From NCBI GenBank assembly GCA_965371445.1, contig CBDUYN010000125.1:1-30605 (forward strand): DNA of 30,605 bases, written 5' to 3'. Below the pieces are notes generated by a model. That model saw nothing but the letters and a program-made list of their open reading frames with translations. It searched no databases and was not told where the DNA came from. A program made the position numbers and the translations under genes. Position 1 is the first letter of the stretch; each line of letters begins with the position of its first letter. This stretch comes from DASWIG01 sp965371445. Lineage in GTDB: Bacteria; Acidobacteriota; Thermoanaerobaculia; Multivoradales; J023. Shown here piece by piece: positions 16,113 to 23,663 of this stretch.

Positions 16113-18225
16113 GCGAGCGGCCGCCGTCCTGGCGCTCGTCGCCGGGCTTGGCTGCGCTCCCTCCCCGCGCGGCGACGAGGGCGCCGGCGCCGCGCCTTCC
16201 GGCCCGGCGCCGGCGCCGGGCGCGGACGTCGTCCTGATCACGATCGACACCCTGCGCGCCGACGCGCCGGGTTTTTCCGGCAACGAGGCGGCGTCGACAC
16301 CGAACCTCGACCGCCTGGCACGCGAGGGCCGCCTCTTCCCCCGCGCCTACGCCCACAACGTCGTCACCCTGCCGTCGCACACCAACATGCTGACGGGGCT
16401 TTATCCCCACCAGCACGGCGTGCGGGAGAACAGCGGCTTCAAGCTCGACACCGGCGTGGCGACGCTCGCCACGATCCTCTCCGCGGCGGGCTACGCAACG
16501 GGGGCTTTCGTCGCCTCGTTTCCCCTCGACGCGCGCTATGGCTTGAACCGCGGCTTCGACGTCTACGACGACAGCTACCCCGAGGGGTCGCATGCCGACC
16601 AGTTCCACGGCGCGGAGCGCCGCGGCGACGAGGTCGTCGCCGCGGCCGTCGACTGGTGGCGGGCCCAGGAGGGCCGGCGGCGCTTCCTCTGGGTCCACCT
16701 CTACGAGCCCCACGCCCCCTACGCTCCGCCCGAGCCTTTCGCCTCGCGTTTCCCGCAGAATCCCTACCGCGGCGAGGTGGCGGCGACCGACGCGTACCTC
16801 GGTCCGCTCCTCGGGGTCTTCGCCGGTTCGCCGGCCGCCGGTTCGCCGGCCGCCGGTTCGCCGGCCGCCGCCGGCCAGCGTCCGCTCGTGGTGGTCACCG
16901 GCGACCACGGCGAGGCCCTGGGGGACCACGGCGAGCAGACGCACGGGCTCTTTTGCTACGAGGCGACGCTGCGGGTACCGCTTCTCCTGTGGGGAGCCGG
17001 GGTCGAGCCCGGGGTCGACGAGCGCCTGGCGGGGCACGTGGACCTGCTGCCGACGATCCTCGGCGTCCTCGGCATGGAGCCGCCGGGGCCTCTGCCGGGG
17101 ACGTCGCTGCTCGCGCCCGACGTCCCTGGGCCGCTTTATTTCGAGGCGTTGACGACGTTTTACAACCGTGGCTGGGCGCCGCTGCGGGGCCTCGTCGACG
17201 GCACGCACAAGATGATCGAGCTGCCGTTGCCCGAGCTCTACGACCTGGGCGCCGACCTACGCGAGGAGCGCAACGTCGTCCGCGACCAGCGCCGGCGGTT
17301 CCAGGAGCTCCGGGCGGTTTTCTCGGAGGAGCCGTGGCCTCCCGGCGAACGGCAGCAGGTCTCGGCCGAGGAGCGCGAGAAGCTCCGCAGCCTCGGCTAC
17401 CTCTCGGAGGCTACCGAGCGCCGCGCGAGCTTCTCCGTCGGGGACGACCCCAAGAACCTCGTCGACGTCGACCGCAAGATCCACGACACGATCGACGCCT
17501 ACTCGCGGCGCCGCTACGAGCTCGCCGCGAAGCTCGCCCGCGAGCTCGTCGCCGCGCGGCCCGACATGTCGAGCGGCTATGAGTACCTGTCGCTCGTGTT
17601 GCGCCAGATGGAGCGACCGGGCGAGGCGATCGCGGCGCTCCGTGCCGGTTTGGACCGCGGCCTGACCGCGCCGTCGCTGTTGCGCCAGCTGGGTTTGACC
17701 TATGCCGAGAACGGCCTGGCGCGCGAGGCGATCGAGGTCCTGGGGCCCCTGGCCGGCGAGGACGACCCCGAGACCTTGAACGCGCTCGGCATCTCGCTCT
17801 CGGACGCCGGCCGGCACCACGAGGGGATCGAAGTCCTGAACCGTGCCCTGGAGCTCGATCCGAGCGCCCCGAAGACCCTCGAGACCCTGGGGGTCGTGAC
17901 GCTGCGCCTCGAGCGTCCGCGCGAGGCACAGCGTTACCTCGAGAGCGCTCTCGAGCGAAACGACGAGCTCCCCTTCAGCTGGAACACCCTGGGCGTGGCC
18001 CACGCCTACCAGGGCAACCAGGCCGCCGCCGTCGAGGCCTGGCAGCGGGCGATCTCAATCGACCCGCGCCAGTACGACGCGCTCTACAACCTGGGGGTGA
18101 CGGCCGCCAAGATCGGCCGGCGCGACGTGGCCCGCCGGGCCCTGGAGCGCTACGTCGCGACGGCGCCGCCGGAGCGCTTCGCGACGGATATCGCCCAGGC
18201 CCGCCGGGTTCTCGCCGGTCTCTAG
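16084..18225 (+). CDS. Sulfatase-fold lipoprotein with TPR tail; threonine at nucleophile position
   Basis: The best start is TTG 16084, inside the previous gene, with GAGGT 8 nt upstream; it gives 713 residues with a basic N-terminus, a hydrophobic stretch and a possible lipidated C24 in AGLGC (an unusual lipobox). Residues 45-430 are alkaline-phosphatase/sulfatase fold: metal-binding D55 in LITIDTLRAD, then TLPSHTNMLTG (95-105), and the second metal site VVTGDHGEALGDHGEQTHG. In true sulfatases the T95 position is Cys or Ser, which becomes formylglycine; threonine cannot. The enzyme is therefore more likely a phosphoesterase or phospho-group transferase than a sulfatase. Five AGSPA residues are repeated three times at about 247-261. 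From about 470 there are six or more TPR units. The gene's last 171 bases overlap the opposite-strand amidase gene. Confidence 0.85.
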   Translation: MRSTSNRWSRRAAAVLALVAGLGCAPSPRGDEGAGAAPSGPAPAPGADVVLITIDTLRADAPGFSGNEAASTPNLDRLAREGRLFPRAYAHNVVTLPSHTNMLTGLYPHQHGVRENSGFKLDTGVATLATILSAAGYATGAFVASFPLDARYGLNRGFDVYDDSYPEGSHADQFHGAERRGDEVVAAAVDWWRAQEGRRRFLWVHLYEPHAPYAPPEPFASRFPQNPYRGEVAATDAYLGPLLGVFAGSPAAGSPAAGSPAAAGQRPLVVVTGDHGEALGDHGEQTHGLFCYEATLRVPLLLWGAGVEPGVDERLAGHVDLLPTILGVLGMEPPGPLPGTSLLAPDVPGPLYFEALTTFYNRGWAPLRGLVDGTHKMIELPLPELYDLGADLREERNVVRDQRRRFQELRAVFSEEPWPPGERQQVSAEEREKLRSLGYLSEATERRASFSVGDDPKNLVDVDRKIHDTIDAYSRRRYELAAKLARELVAARPDMSSGYEYLSLVLRQMERPGEAIAALRAGLDRGLTAPSLLRQLGLTYAENGLAREAIEVLGPLAGEDDPETLNALGISLSDAGRHHEGIEVLNRALELDPSAPKTLETLGVVTLRLERPREAQRYLESALERNDELPFSWNTLGVAHAYQGNQAAAVEAWQRAISIDPRQYDALYNLGVTAAKIGRRDVARRALERYVATAPPERFATDIAQARRVLAGL
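16822..16866 (+). repeat. 15-bp tandem repeat, three copies
   Basis: GCCGGTTCGCCGGCC is repeated perfectly three times inside the sulfatase-fold gene and encodes AGSPA three times. It lies in a loop between the two metal-binding parts. Because the unit is a multiple of three, a change of copy number would keep the frame. Confidence 0.9.
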
Positions 18226-20022
18226 CTCCAGCAAGATGCCCGAGCCGCCGCCGACGTCGAGGAAAGGCTGGGGACGCGGGAATCCGGCTCTGCTTTCGCC
18301 CGACTGTCCGTAGTAGCGCAGGATGCCGTCGACGATGGCCTCGGCGGCCTGCTGGCGAAAGGCGCGGGTCTGGAGCAGCCGGCGGTCCTCGGGGTTGTTC
18401 AGGTTCGAGACCTCGAGGAGGAGCTTGGCCGGCACCGCGTTGCGGCGCACCACCGCGGGGACCCACGGATTGCAGCGGCGGCACCGGATGACCCGGTCGC
18501 GGATCGCCGGCTCGCGGTGGACCCGCAGGTCGTGCCGCTTGAAGCTGGCGAGGATCTCCCGGGCGAGCTGGCGCGACAGGCCCTCGCTTTGCACCCGCTC
18601 CTTCCAGGAGAACTCCACCGTCGGTTGCTCGCGGACCTCGCGGCGCAAGGTGTAGACCGTGCCGCTCTTCGTGTACTTCCCGCGGGTGAGGCCGGTCGCC
18701 GGGATGTAGGCCATGGCGCCGCGCATCGTACGGTGGAGCGCGTCGGCATGGATCGAGAGGAAGACCGTCTTCTGGGGATCGTTCGACCGCTGGACGGCCT
18801 TACGGTGGATGCTGTTGGCGAGATACCAGCGCAGGTGGGTGGCGACGGTGGTGTCGCCGATCTTGTACGGCGGGTCGGTGAGCACCCGGTGGCCGGTCGT
18901 GCGCGACAGCTTGCCGGCGTCGACGAACCGGTAGGTGTCGCCCTCGCGGGTGGTGGGGACGACCTGGGCCGCGGTCCTCTCCTCCAGGATCTTCTTGGTC
19001 CGCAGCATGATGTCGTAGACGTAGGTCGCCTCGCTGACGCCGCCGGGATGGGTCCCGGGGTCTTCGCCGCCGTGTCCGGCGTCCAAGATGACGGTGATGC
19101 CTTCAAGCGTCGAGGTCTTGACGGTGTTCGAGTACTTGGCGCTCTCGGCCCGGTTCTCTTCGTACTCACGGCGCCGCGGATCCTCGGGGGGCAAGAACCC
19201 CGGCAACAGGACGTCGAAGGGGACTCGGACCTTCTGGCCGACCGGCATGTCGGTGACGTCGCGGATCCGGTTGAGGCGGGCGAGGTCCTTGGCGAGGGCG
19301 TTGACCACGACGGCGGTGACGTTGCCGGTGAAGCGCATGACGATGGCGGTGTATAGCGCCTCGCCGCGCTTCAGGCGGTAGGTGAGGTATTCGCCCGTCG
19401 CGTCGCGCTCGTAGCCGTAGTCGACGTCGGGGGACGCCGCGAGCGGCGGCAGGGCGGCGAGAAAATCGGGACGCAGCAGGTCCGAGGGGATCAGGACCTC
19501 ACTGCCCGGGGCCACGGTGTTCTCGGGCAGGTCGTTGGTCTCGCGGATGCGGCTGAAGCTCTGGCCGCGGCCGGTGAACCACTCGCCGAGGCGCCACAGG
19601 CTGTGGCCGGGCCCGGCGGTGGGGACGACGTGGAGCCAGCCCTCTGCGCGCGCCTCGTCGGCGGGGAAAAGCGCCCGGACGACCTCGACCTGGAGCGTGC
19701 CGAGGAGGACGGAATAGGGCACCTTGTAGCGTACGCCGGCGAGTAGCCGGCGCGGGTTGCCGTTGGCCTGGGAAACCGTCGGCACGGCCTCGTCCGAGCC
19801 GGTCAGCCGCCGGGTAAAAGCGATCAGGCCTTCGCCCCGCCGCGGCGCCGCTTCGAGGTAGATGTCCTGCTCCTCGGTCAGGGCGGCGACCCGGGCGCCG
19901 CCGATCGAGACCCGGCGGGTCGCGCCGGCGGCGGGGGCGGCGAGGGCGAGCAAGGCGAGGACGATCGCCAGCACGGCCGCGGGTATGAGCCGAAGTCGGA
20001 GGGGGGCGCCGGAGCGGATCAA
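18055..20022 (-). CDS. LysM-like N-acetylmuramoyl-L-alanine amidase (Amidase_3)
   Basis: The enzyme cuts the amide between the sugar and peptide of peptidoglycan. The 655-residue product begins at TTG 20022, which overlaps the upstream PilT-like stop (TTGA); no Shine-Dalgarno site is seen, so coupling is likely. It has a signal peptide (to about 33), three LysM-like segments (about 62-107, 130-180, 213-270) and a zinc amidase domain from about 308 to 572. All metal and catalytic residues are present: H317 in DAGHGG, E331 in SEATYVYD, H425 in LSIHAD and E537 in LLLEVSN. The catalytic fold ends near LRYYG. A further 83 residues have low-complexity arginine-rich character and partly lie antisense to the sulfatase/TPR gene, so they probably arose by loss of a stop codon. 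Pairing with a PilT-like ATPase suggests a role where pili cross the wall. Confidence 0.9.
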   Translation of the reverse strand: MIRSGAPLRLRLIPAAVLAIVLALLALAAPAAGATRRVSIGGARVAALTEEQDIYLEAAPRRGEGLIAFTRRLTGSDEAVPTVSQANGNPRRLLAGVRYKVPYSVLLGTLQVEVVRALFPADEARAEGWLHVVPTAGPGHSLWRLGEWFTGRGQSFSRIRETNDLPENTVAPGSEVLIPSDLLRPDFLAALPPLAASPDVDYGYERDATGEYLTYRLKRGEALYTAIVMRFTGNVTAVVVNALAKDLARLNRIRDVTDMPVGQKVRVPFDVLLPGFLPPEDPRRREYEENRAESAKYSNTVKTSTLEGITVILDAGHGGEDPGTHPGGVSEATYVYDIMLRTKKILEERTAAQVVPTTREGDTYRFVDAGKLSRTTGHRVLTDPPYKIGDTTVATHLRWYLANSIHRKAVQRSNDPQKTVFLSIHADALHRTMRGAMAYIPATGLTRGKYTKSGTVYTLRREVREQPTVEFSWKERVQSEGLSRQLAREILASFKRHDLRVHREPAIRDRVIRCRRCNPWVPAVVRRNAVPAKLLLEVSNLNNPEDRRLLQTRAFRQQAAEAIVDGILRYYGQSGESRAGFPRPQPFLDVGGGSGILLELETGENPAGLGDIRREALRRRRRDVALQGPAGHVAPADLGGRHPQVVERVVLARVD

Positions 20023-21458
20023 CGCGAGAAAAGGCCCGACTTCTTTTCGGGGGCCGGCACGGCGGCGGCGCCGCCGGAGAGGCGTTGGTTGAGCTCGCGG
20101 ATGCGTTCGTTGAGCTTGTCGATCTTGCCCTGCGCCTCGGCTTTGAGCCTGCCGTAGTCGTTGCGCATGCGTTCCGCTTCCTGCTTCATCTCCACGAAGC
20201 GTCCTTCCATGTCCTGGAGCTTTTGGTCGCGGTCGCCGATCATGGCGTTGAGCTGACCCATGTGCTCTTCTTTCTCGGCCAGGGAGAGCCTGGTCTTCTC
20301 CTCCTGCTCCTCATAGAGCTTGCGGTACTGCTGGAGATCTTGGATTTCGGCAAAGTCCGAGGGCGACACGTCGTCTCCTTCCTGATGGAGGTTGGGGAAC
20401 ATCCTGCGCAGCTTGAGCGACAGGTCGTCCGGATCCGGAGATTGCTTCATCGCCTCCTTCAAGCTGATGGTGCTGTGGACCAGGAGGGCGAGGAGCGAAT
20501 GGTTCATGCTCTGCATGCGGTAGAAGCCGACCGAGCTCTCGAGCTCCTCGTGGAGCTCGGAGGTCTCGCCGCGCTCGATGAGCTTGGCGATCTTCGGCGA
20601 GTTGCGCATGATCTCCATGGCCGCGGTACGGTCCTGGCCGTCGCGGCGCTCGACGAGCTTCATCGACACCACACCGCGCAGGACCTGGGCCAATTGGGTC
20701 CGGACCTGGCCCTGCTGCTCCGAGGAGAACGAGTCGAGGATCCGGTCGATCGTCTGCGTGGCGCTGTTGGTGTGGAGCGTCGAAAACACGAGGTGCCCGG
20801 TCTCGGCCGCGGTGATGACCGTCTGAATGGTCTCCGCGTCGCGCATCTCGCCCACCATGATGACGTCGGGGTCCTGGCGCATGGCGTTGCGCAGCGCTTC
20901 GTCGAAAGCCATCGTGTCGGTGCCGATCTCGCGCTGCGAGACCGAGGCCATGTCGTCGCCGAAGAGGAACTCCATCGGGTCCTCGATGGTGATGATGTGG
21001 ACCGGCCGGGTGGCCGTGATGTGCTTGACGAGCGCCGCGAGCGTCGTCGACTTGCCGCTGCCTGTGGGTCCCGTGACCAGCACGAGGCCCATGTTGAGCT
21101 TGCAGAAGTCGAGCAGCACCGAGGGTAGCTCGAGCTCGTCGACCGTCTTGATCTCGAAGGGGATCCGCCGGAAGCAAGCCGCGATGTTGCCGCGCTGGAC
21201 GAAGATGTTGCCGCGGAACCGCGCCACCCCGGGGACGCCGTAGCCCAGGTCGACGGACATCTTCTCCTCCAGCCGGCGTTTCTGCACCGGACTGAGGATC
21301 TGCTCGACCATCCTTTTCAGGTCTTCGATCGAGATCGGGTCCGCCTTCAAGGGCAAGAGCTTGCCGTTCAGCCGCAAGAGGGGCGGCCGGGTCGGCTTCA
21401 GATGAAGGTCCGACGCCCCCTGGCGCGTCATCATCGCGAGCAGCTCGTTGATTTCCAT
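20019..21458 (-). CDS. pilT: PilT-like type IV pilus retraction ATPase with coiled-coil tail
   Basis: PilT hexamers power pilus retraction and twitching at the inner membrane. The 479-residue product starts at ATG 21458, with GGGAG about 4 nt upstream. Residues 1-365 match the family: an N-terminal PAS-like domain (MEINELLAMMTRQGASDLHL), Walker A GPTGSGKS (130-137), the Asp box IITIEDPMEF, Walker B with GEMRD (203-207), and the His box FSTLHTNSATQTIDRI. The usual length is about 350-370 residues. The extra 100 residues (about 380-470) are a highly charged coiled coil, ending in a short proline/alanine linker and KKSGLFSR. No other pilus genes are in the window. The neighbour amidase gene is coupled by a TTGA overlap, so the ATPase may recruit a wall-opening activity through its tail (inference). 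Confidence 0.92.
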   Translation of the reverse strand: MEINELLAMMTRQGASDLHLKPTRPPLLRLNGKLLPLKADPISIEDLKRMVEQILSPVQKRRLEEKMSVDLGYGVPGVARFRGNIFVQRGNIAACFRRIPFEIKTVDELELPSVLLDFCKLNMGLVLVTGPTGSGKSTTLAALVKHITATRPVHIITIEDPMEFLFGDDMASVSQREIGTDTMAFDEALRNAMRQDPDVIMVGEMRDAETIQTVITAAETGHLVFSTLHTNSATQTIDRILDSFSSEQQGQVRTQLAQVLRGVVSMKLVERRDGQDRTAAMEIMRNSPKIAKLIERGETSELHEELESSVGFYRMQSMNHSLLALLVHSTISLKEAMKQSPDPDDLSLKLRRMFPNLHQEGDDVSPSDFAEIQDLQQYRKLYEEQEEKTRLSLAEKEEHMGQLNAMIGDRDQKLQDMEGRFVEMKQEAERMRNDYGRLKAEAQGKIDKLNERIRELNQRLSGGAAAVPAPEKKSGLFSR

Positions 21459-21581
21459 GGTACTCCCGCAGCCGAATTGAAGCCGCGACCGGACGGATCG
21501 TTCCGAGCGGCCGGTCCCGATTCGCTCTGGGAGCTTAGCAGCGCCCCGGGTGGGATTCCACCCCGGCCGCGGGGCCCACTA

Positions 21582-22250
21582 CTAGTACTTGCGCATGAGG
21601 CCCACCACGACTCCCTGGACCTTCACGTCGCCGGCGCTGACCCAGATCGGATCCACGGCCGGGTTGGCGGGCTCCAGGCGGACCTGTTTCCCTTCCGGGA
21701 AGAAGCGCTTCAGGGTGACCTCGACGCCTTCGACGAGGGCGACGACCATCTCGCCGGGCTCGGCGCGCTCGCGGCGCGCCACGATGACGAAGTCGCCGTC
21801 GTAGATGCCCTCGTCGATCATCGAGTCGCCGACCACCCGCAGCACGTAGTGGTCGTTCGGCTTGCCGCCGATCAGGTGGTTCGGGACCACCAGGGTCTCG
21901 CGTCCGGGGAGCGCCTCGATCGGCTGGCCGGCGGCGATCAGGCCGAGGAACGCCACCTCGTTCTCGCCCGGCTGCCCGGGAACCGCACGCATCAGCTCCA
22001 AGCCTCGCTTCTGGTTCCAGTCGCGGTGCAGGAAGCCTTTCTTCTGCAGCAGCTTCAGGTGCTTGTACACCGTGCCAAAAGAGGAGTAGCCGAAGTGGTC
22101 GCGGATCTCCCGGTGGGTGGGAGAGATGCCGCGTTCCGCCTGGTATTCGGAGATGAAGTCGAGGATCTGCTTCTGGCGCTCGGTCAGGTACGAGGGCCGG
22201 AGGGCCTGGGAGGTATCCACCGGAGGGATCGGGGGGCGTTTCCTGGTCAC
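21582..22250 (-). CDS. lexA: LexA repressor
   Basis: LexA represses SOS genes and cleaves itself when RecA filaments form on damaged DNA. The 222-residue product has an N-terminal winged HTH (YLTERQKQILDFISEYQ, then ISPTHREIRDHFGYSS, recognition helix about 56-69) and a C-terminal S24 protease-like domain. The self-cleavage site A107-G108 (LIAAGQP), catalytic S143 (VGDSMIDEGIYDGD) and K181 (VEVTLKRF) are all present. The start chosen is GTG 22250: it lies 6 bases after a TATCCT box and has no Shine-Dalgarno site, so the mRNA is probably leaderless. The recognition helix reads SSFGTVYKHLKLL, so the operator may differ from the known E. coli and B. subtilis boxes. The divergent neighbour is a pair of M16 peptidases. 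Confidence 0.95.
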   Translation of the reverse strand: MTRKRPPIPPVDTSQALRPSYLTERQKQILDFISEYQAERGISPTHREIRDHFGYSSFGTVYKHLKLLQKKGFLHRDWNQKRGLELMRAVPGQPGENEVAFLGLIAAGQPIEALPGRETLVVPNHLIGGKPNDHYVLRVVGDSMIDEGIYDGDFVIVARRERAEPGEMVVALVEGVEVTLKRFFPEGKQVRLEPANPAVDPIWVSAGDVKVQGVVVGLMRKY

Positions 22251-22256
22251 CCGAAA

Positions 22257-22285
22257 AGGATAGGCGGAACTTGGGCGTAAGTCAA
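22257..22285 (-). promoter_or_regulatory. lexA promoter, leaderless type
   Basis: On the minus strand TTGACT (22285-22280) and TATCCT (22262-22257) are exactly 17 bp apart, and the -10 box ends 6 bases before the GTG at 22250. Transcription should therefore start at or next to the start codon. Its -35 lies back to back with the -35 of the divergent peptidase promoter. Confidence 0.7.
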
Positions 22286-22297
22286 GGGGCAATTCGC

Positions 22298-22327
22298 TTG
22301 ACAGTAAGAGAGGGGCCTCCATATGCT
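22298..22327 (+). promoter_or_regulatory. Putative promoter of the M16 peptidase pair
   Basis: TTGACA (22298-22303) is a perfect -35 box, with TATGCT at 22322-22327 after 18 bp. The -10 box would overlap the first possible ATG at 22323, so if this promoter is used the protein must start at the second ATG, 22365. Confidence 0.5.
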
Positions 22328-23663
22328 TACCCGCTCCACTGGGGAAAGCCCCGATTCCAACCTCATGACCCATCCGGAAGTAGTCCGTCTCGACCTCGAG
22401 AGCCACACCCTGCCCAACGGGCTGCGGGTGGTGCTCCACCGGGACCCGGACCTGCCTCTGGTGGCGATCAACCTCTGGTACCACGTGGGGTCGAAAAACG
22501 AACGGCCCGGACGCACCGGCTTCGCGCATCTTTTCGAGCACATGCTCTTCCAGGGCAGCTTGAACGTCGGCACCAACGACCACTTCCGCCACGTCCAGCA
22601 GGCCGGGGGGACCGCCAACGGGTCCACCTGGTACGACCGGACGGCCTACCACGAGGTCCTGCCCGTCCATCAGCTCGACCTGGGCCTGTGGCTGGAGTCG
22701 GACCGCATGGGCTTCCTCCTGCCGGCGATCACCCAGGAGAAGCTCGACAACCAGCGCGACGTGGTGATCAACGAGCGCCGGCAACGGGTCGACAACCAGC
22801 CCTACGGACAGGCCTTCGAGCGTCTGCACGAGCTCCTCTACCCGGAGGGGCATCCCTACCACTGGCCGGTGATCGGCTACGTGGAAGACCTGGAGGCGGC
22901 GGACCTCGACGACATCCGGAAGTTCTTCGAGACCTTCTACGTCCCCAACAACGCCGTCCTGACGCTCGCCGGCGACATCGAGTACGACGACGCCCTGCAG
23001 CGTGTCGAGCGTTACTTCGCAGAGATCCCGGCGGCACCGGAGGTCCCCCGCCCGGTGGTGGAAAGCGGCGGGCCGCCCGGAGAAAACCGTGACGAGCTCG
23101 CCGACGCAGTGGAGCTGTCGCGGATTTACATGGCGTTTCAGGTGCCGCCCTACGGCTCTCCGGAGTGGTTCGCGGCGGACCTTCTGGCGACGGTGCTCGC
23201 CGACGGCAAGTCGAGCCTCCTCTACGAGGAGCTCGTCTACCGCCGGCAGCTGGCCCAGGACGTCAGCACCTACGTCCTGCCCACCGAGGCCGTGTCCTCG
23301 TTCCTCGTGGTGACGACGGCGGCGGCCGGAGTCGACCTCCGGAAGTTGGAGGAGGCGCTTGTCGCGAGCCTTTCGGCGCTCCTGCGCGAGCCGGTCGCCA
23401 CGCGCCACCTCGAACGCGCCCGCAACCGCCTGCTCATGACCCACTTTCACCAGTTCCAGACCCTGGAGCGGCGCGCCGACATGCTCTCGCTCGCCACGAC
23501 CTACTTCGACGATCCCGCCCGCGCCACCGCCGAGGTGAAGGGCTACCAGGCGGTGAGCGGCGACGCGATCTCCCGGCTCCTGAAGCGGCGGTTCGAAGAC
23601 GGACGCCGGGCGGTGGTCACCGTGGTCCCGGACCGCTTGGCGGACGCGGGAGGCGACTCGTGA
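22323..23663 (+). CDS. M16 zinc peptidase, catalytic subunit
   Basis: M16 peptidases (pitrilysin/processing-peptidase type) degrade or trim peptides in a clam-shell fold. From ATG 22323 the product is 446 residues and contains the inverted zinc motif HLFEH (H69, E72, H73), with the third ligand likely at about E151 in VVINERRQRVDNQ, plus the C-terminal RR-Y-type half. No signal peptide is seen, so it is probably cytoplasmic. The start is open: 22323 has AGAGGGG upstream, but a good promoter -10 box overlaps it; ATG 22365 gives a 432-residue protein starting MTHPEVVRLDLESH, closer to the usual family N-terminus. The stop overlaps the GTG of the second M16 gene (GTGA). Confidence 0.92.
   Translation: MLTRSTGESPDSNLMTHPEVVRLDLESHTLPNGLRVVLHRDPDLPLVAINLWYHVGSKNERPGRTGFAHLFEHMLFQGSLNVGTNDHFRHVQQAGGTANGSTWYDRTAYHEVLPVHQLDLGLWLESDRMGFLLPAITQEKLDNQRDVVINERRQRVDNQPYGQAFERLHELLYPEGHPYHWPVIGYVEDLEAADLDDIRKFFETFYVPNNAVLTLAGDIEYDDALQRVERYFAEIPAAPEVPRPVVESGGPPGENRDELADAVELSRIYMAFQVPPYGSPEWFAADLLATVLADGKSSLLYEELVYRRQLAQDVSTYVLPTEAVSSFLVVTTAAAGVDLRKLEEALVASLSALLREPVATRHLERARNRLLMTHFHQFQTLERRADMLSLATTYFDDPARATAEVKGYQAVSGDAISRLLKRRFEDGRRAVVTVVPDRLADAGGDS

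Noticed and set aside
22281..22302. GTCAAG-N10-CTTGAC as a LexA operator
   Set aside because: The symmetry is explained by the two divergent -35 boxes (TTGACT and TTGACA) lying back to back; it may still overlap an operator but cannot be claimed as one.
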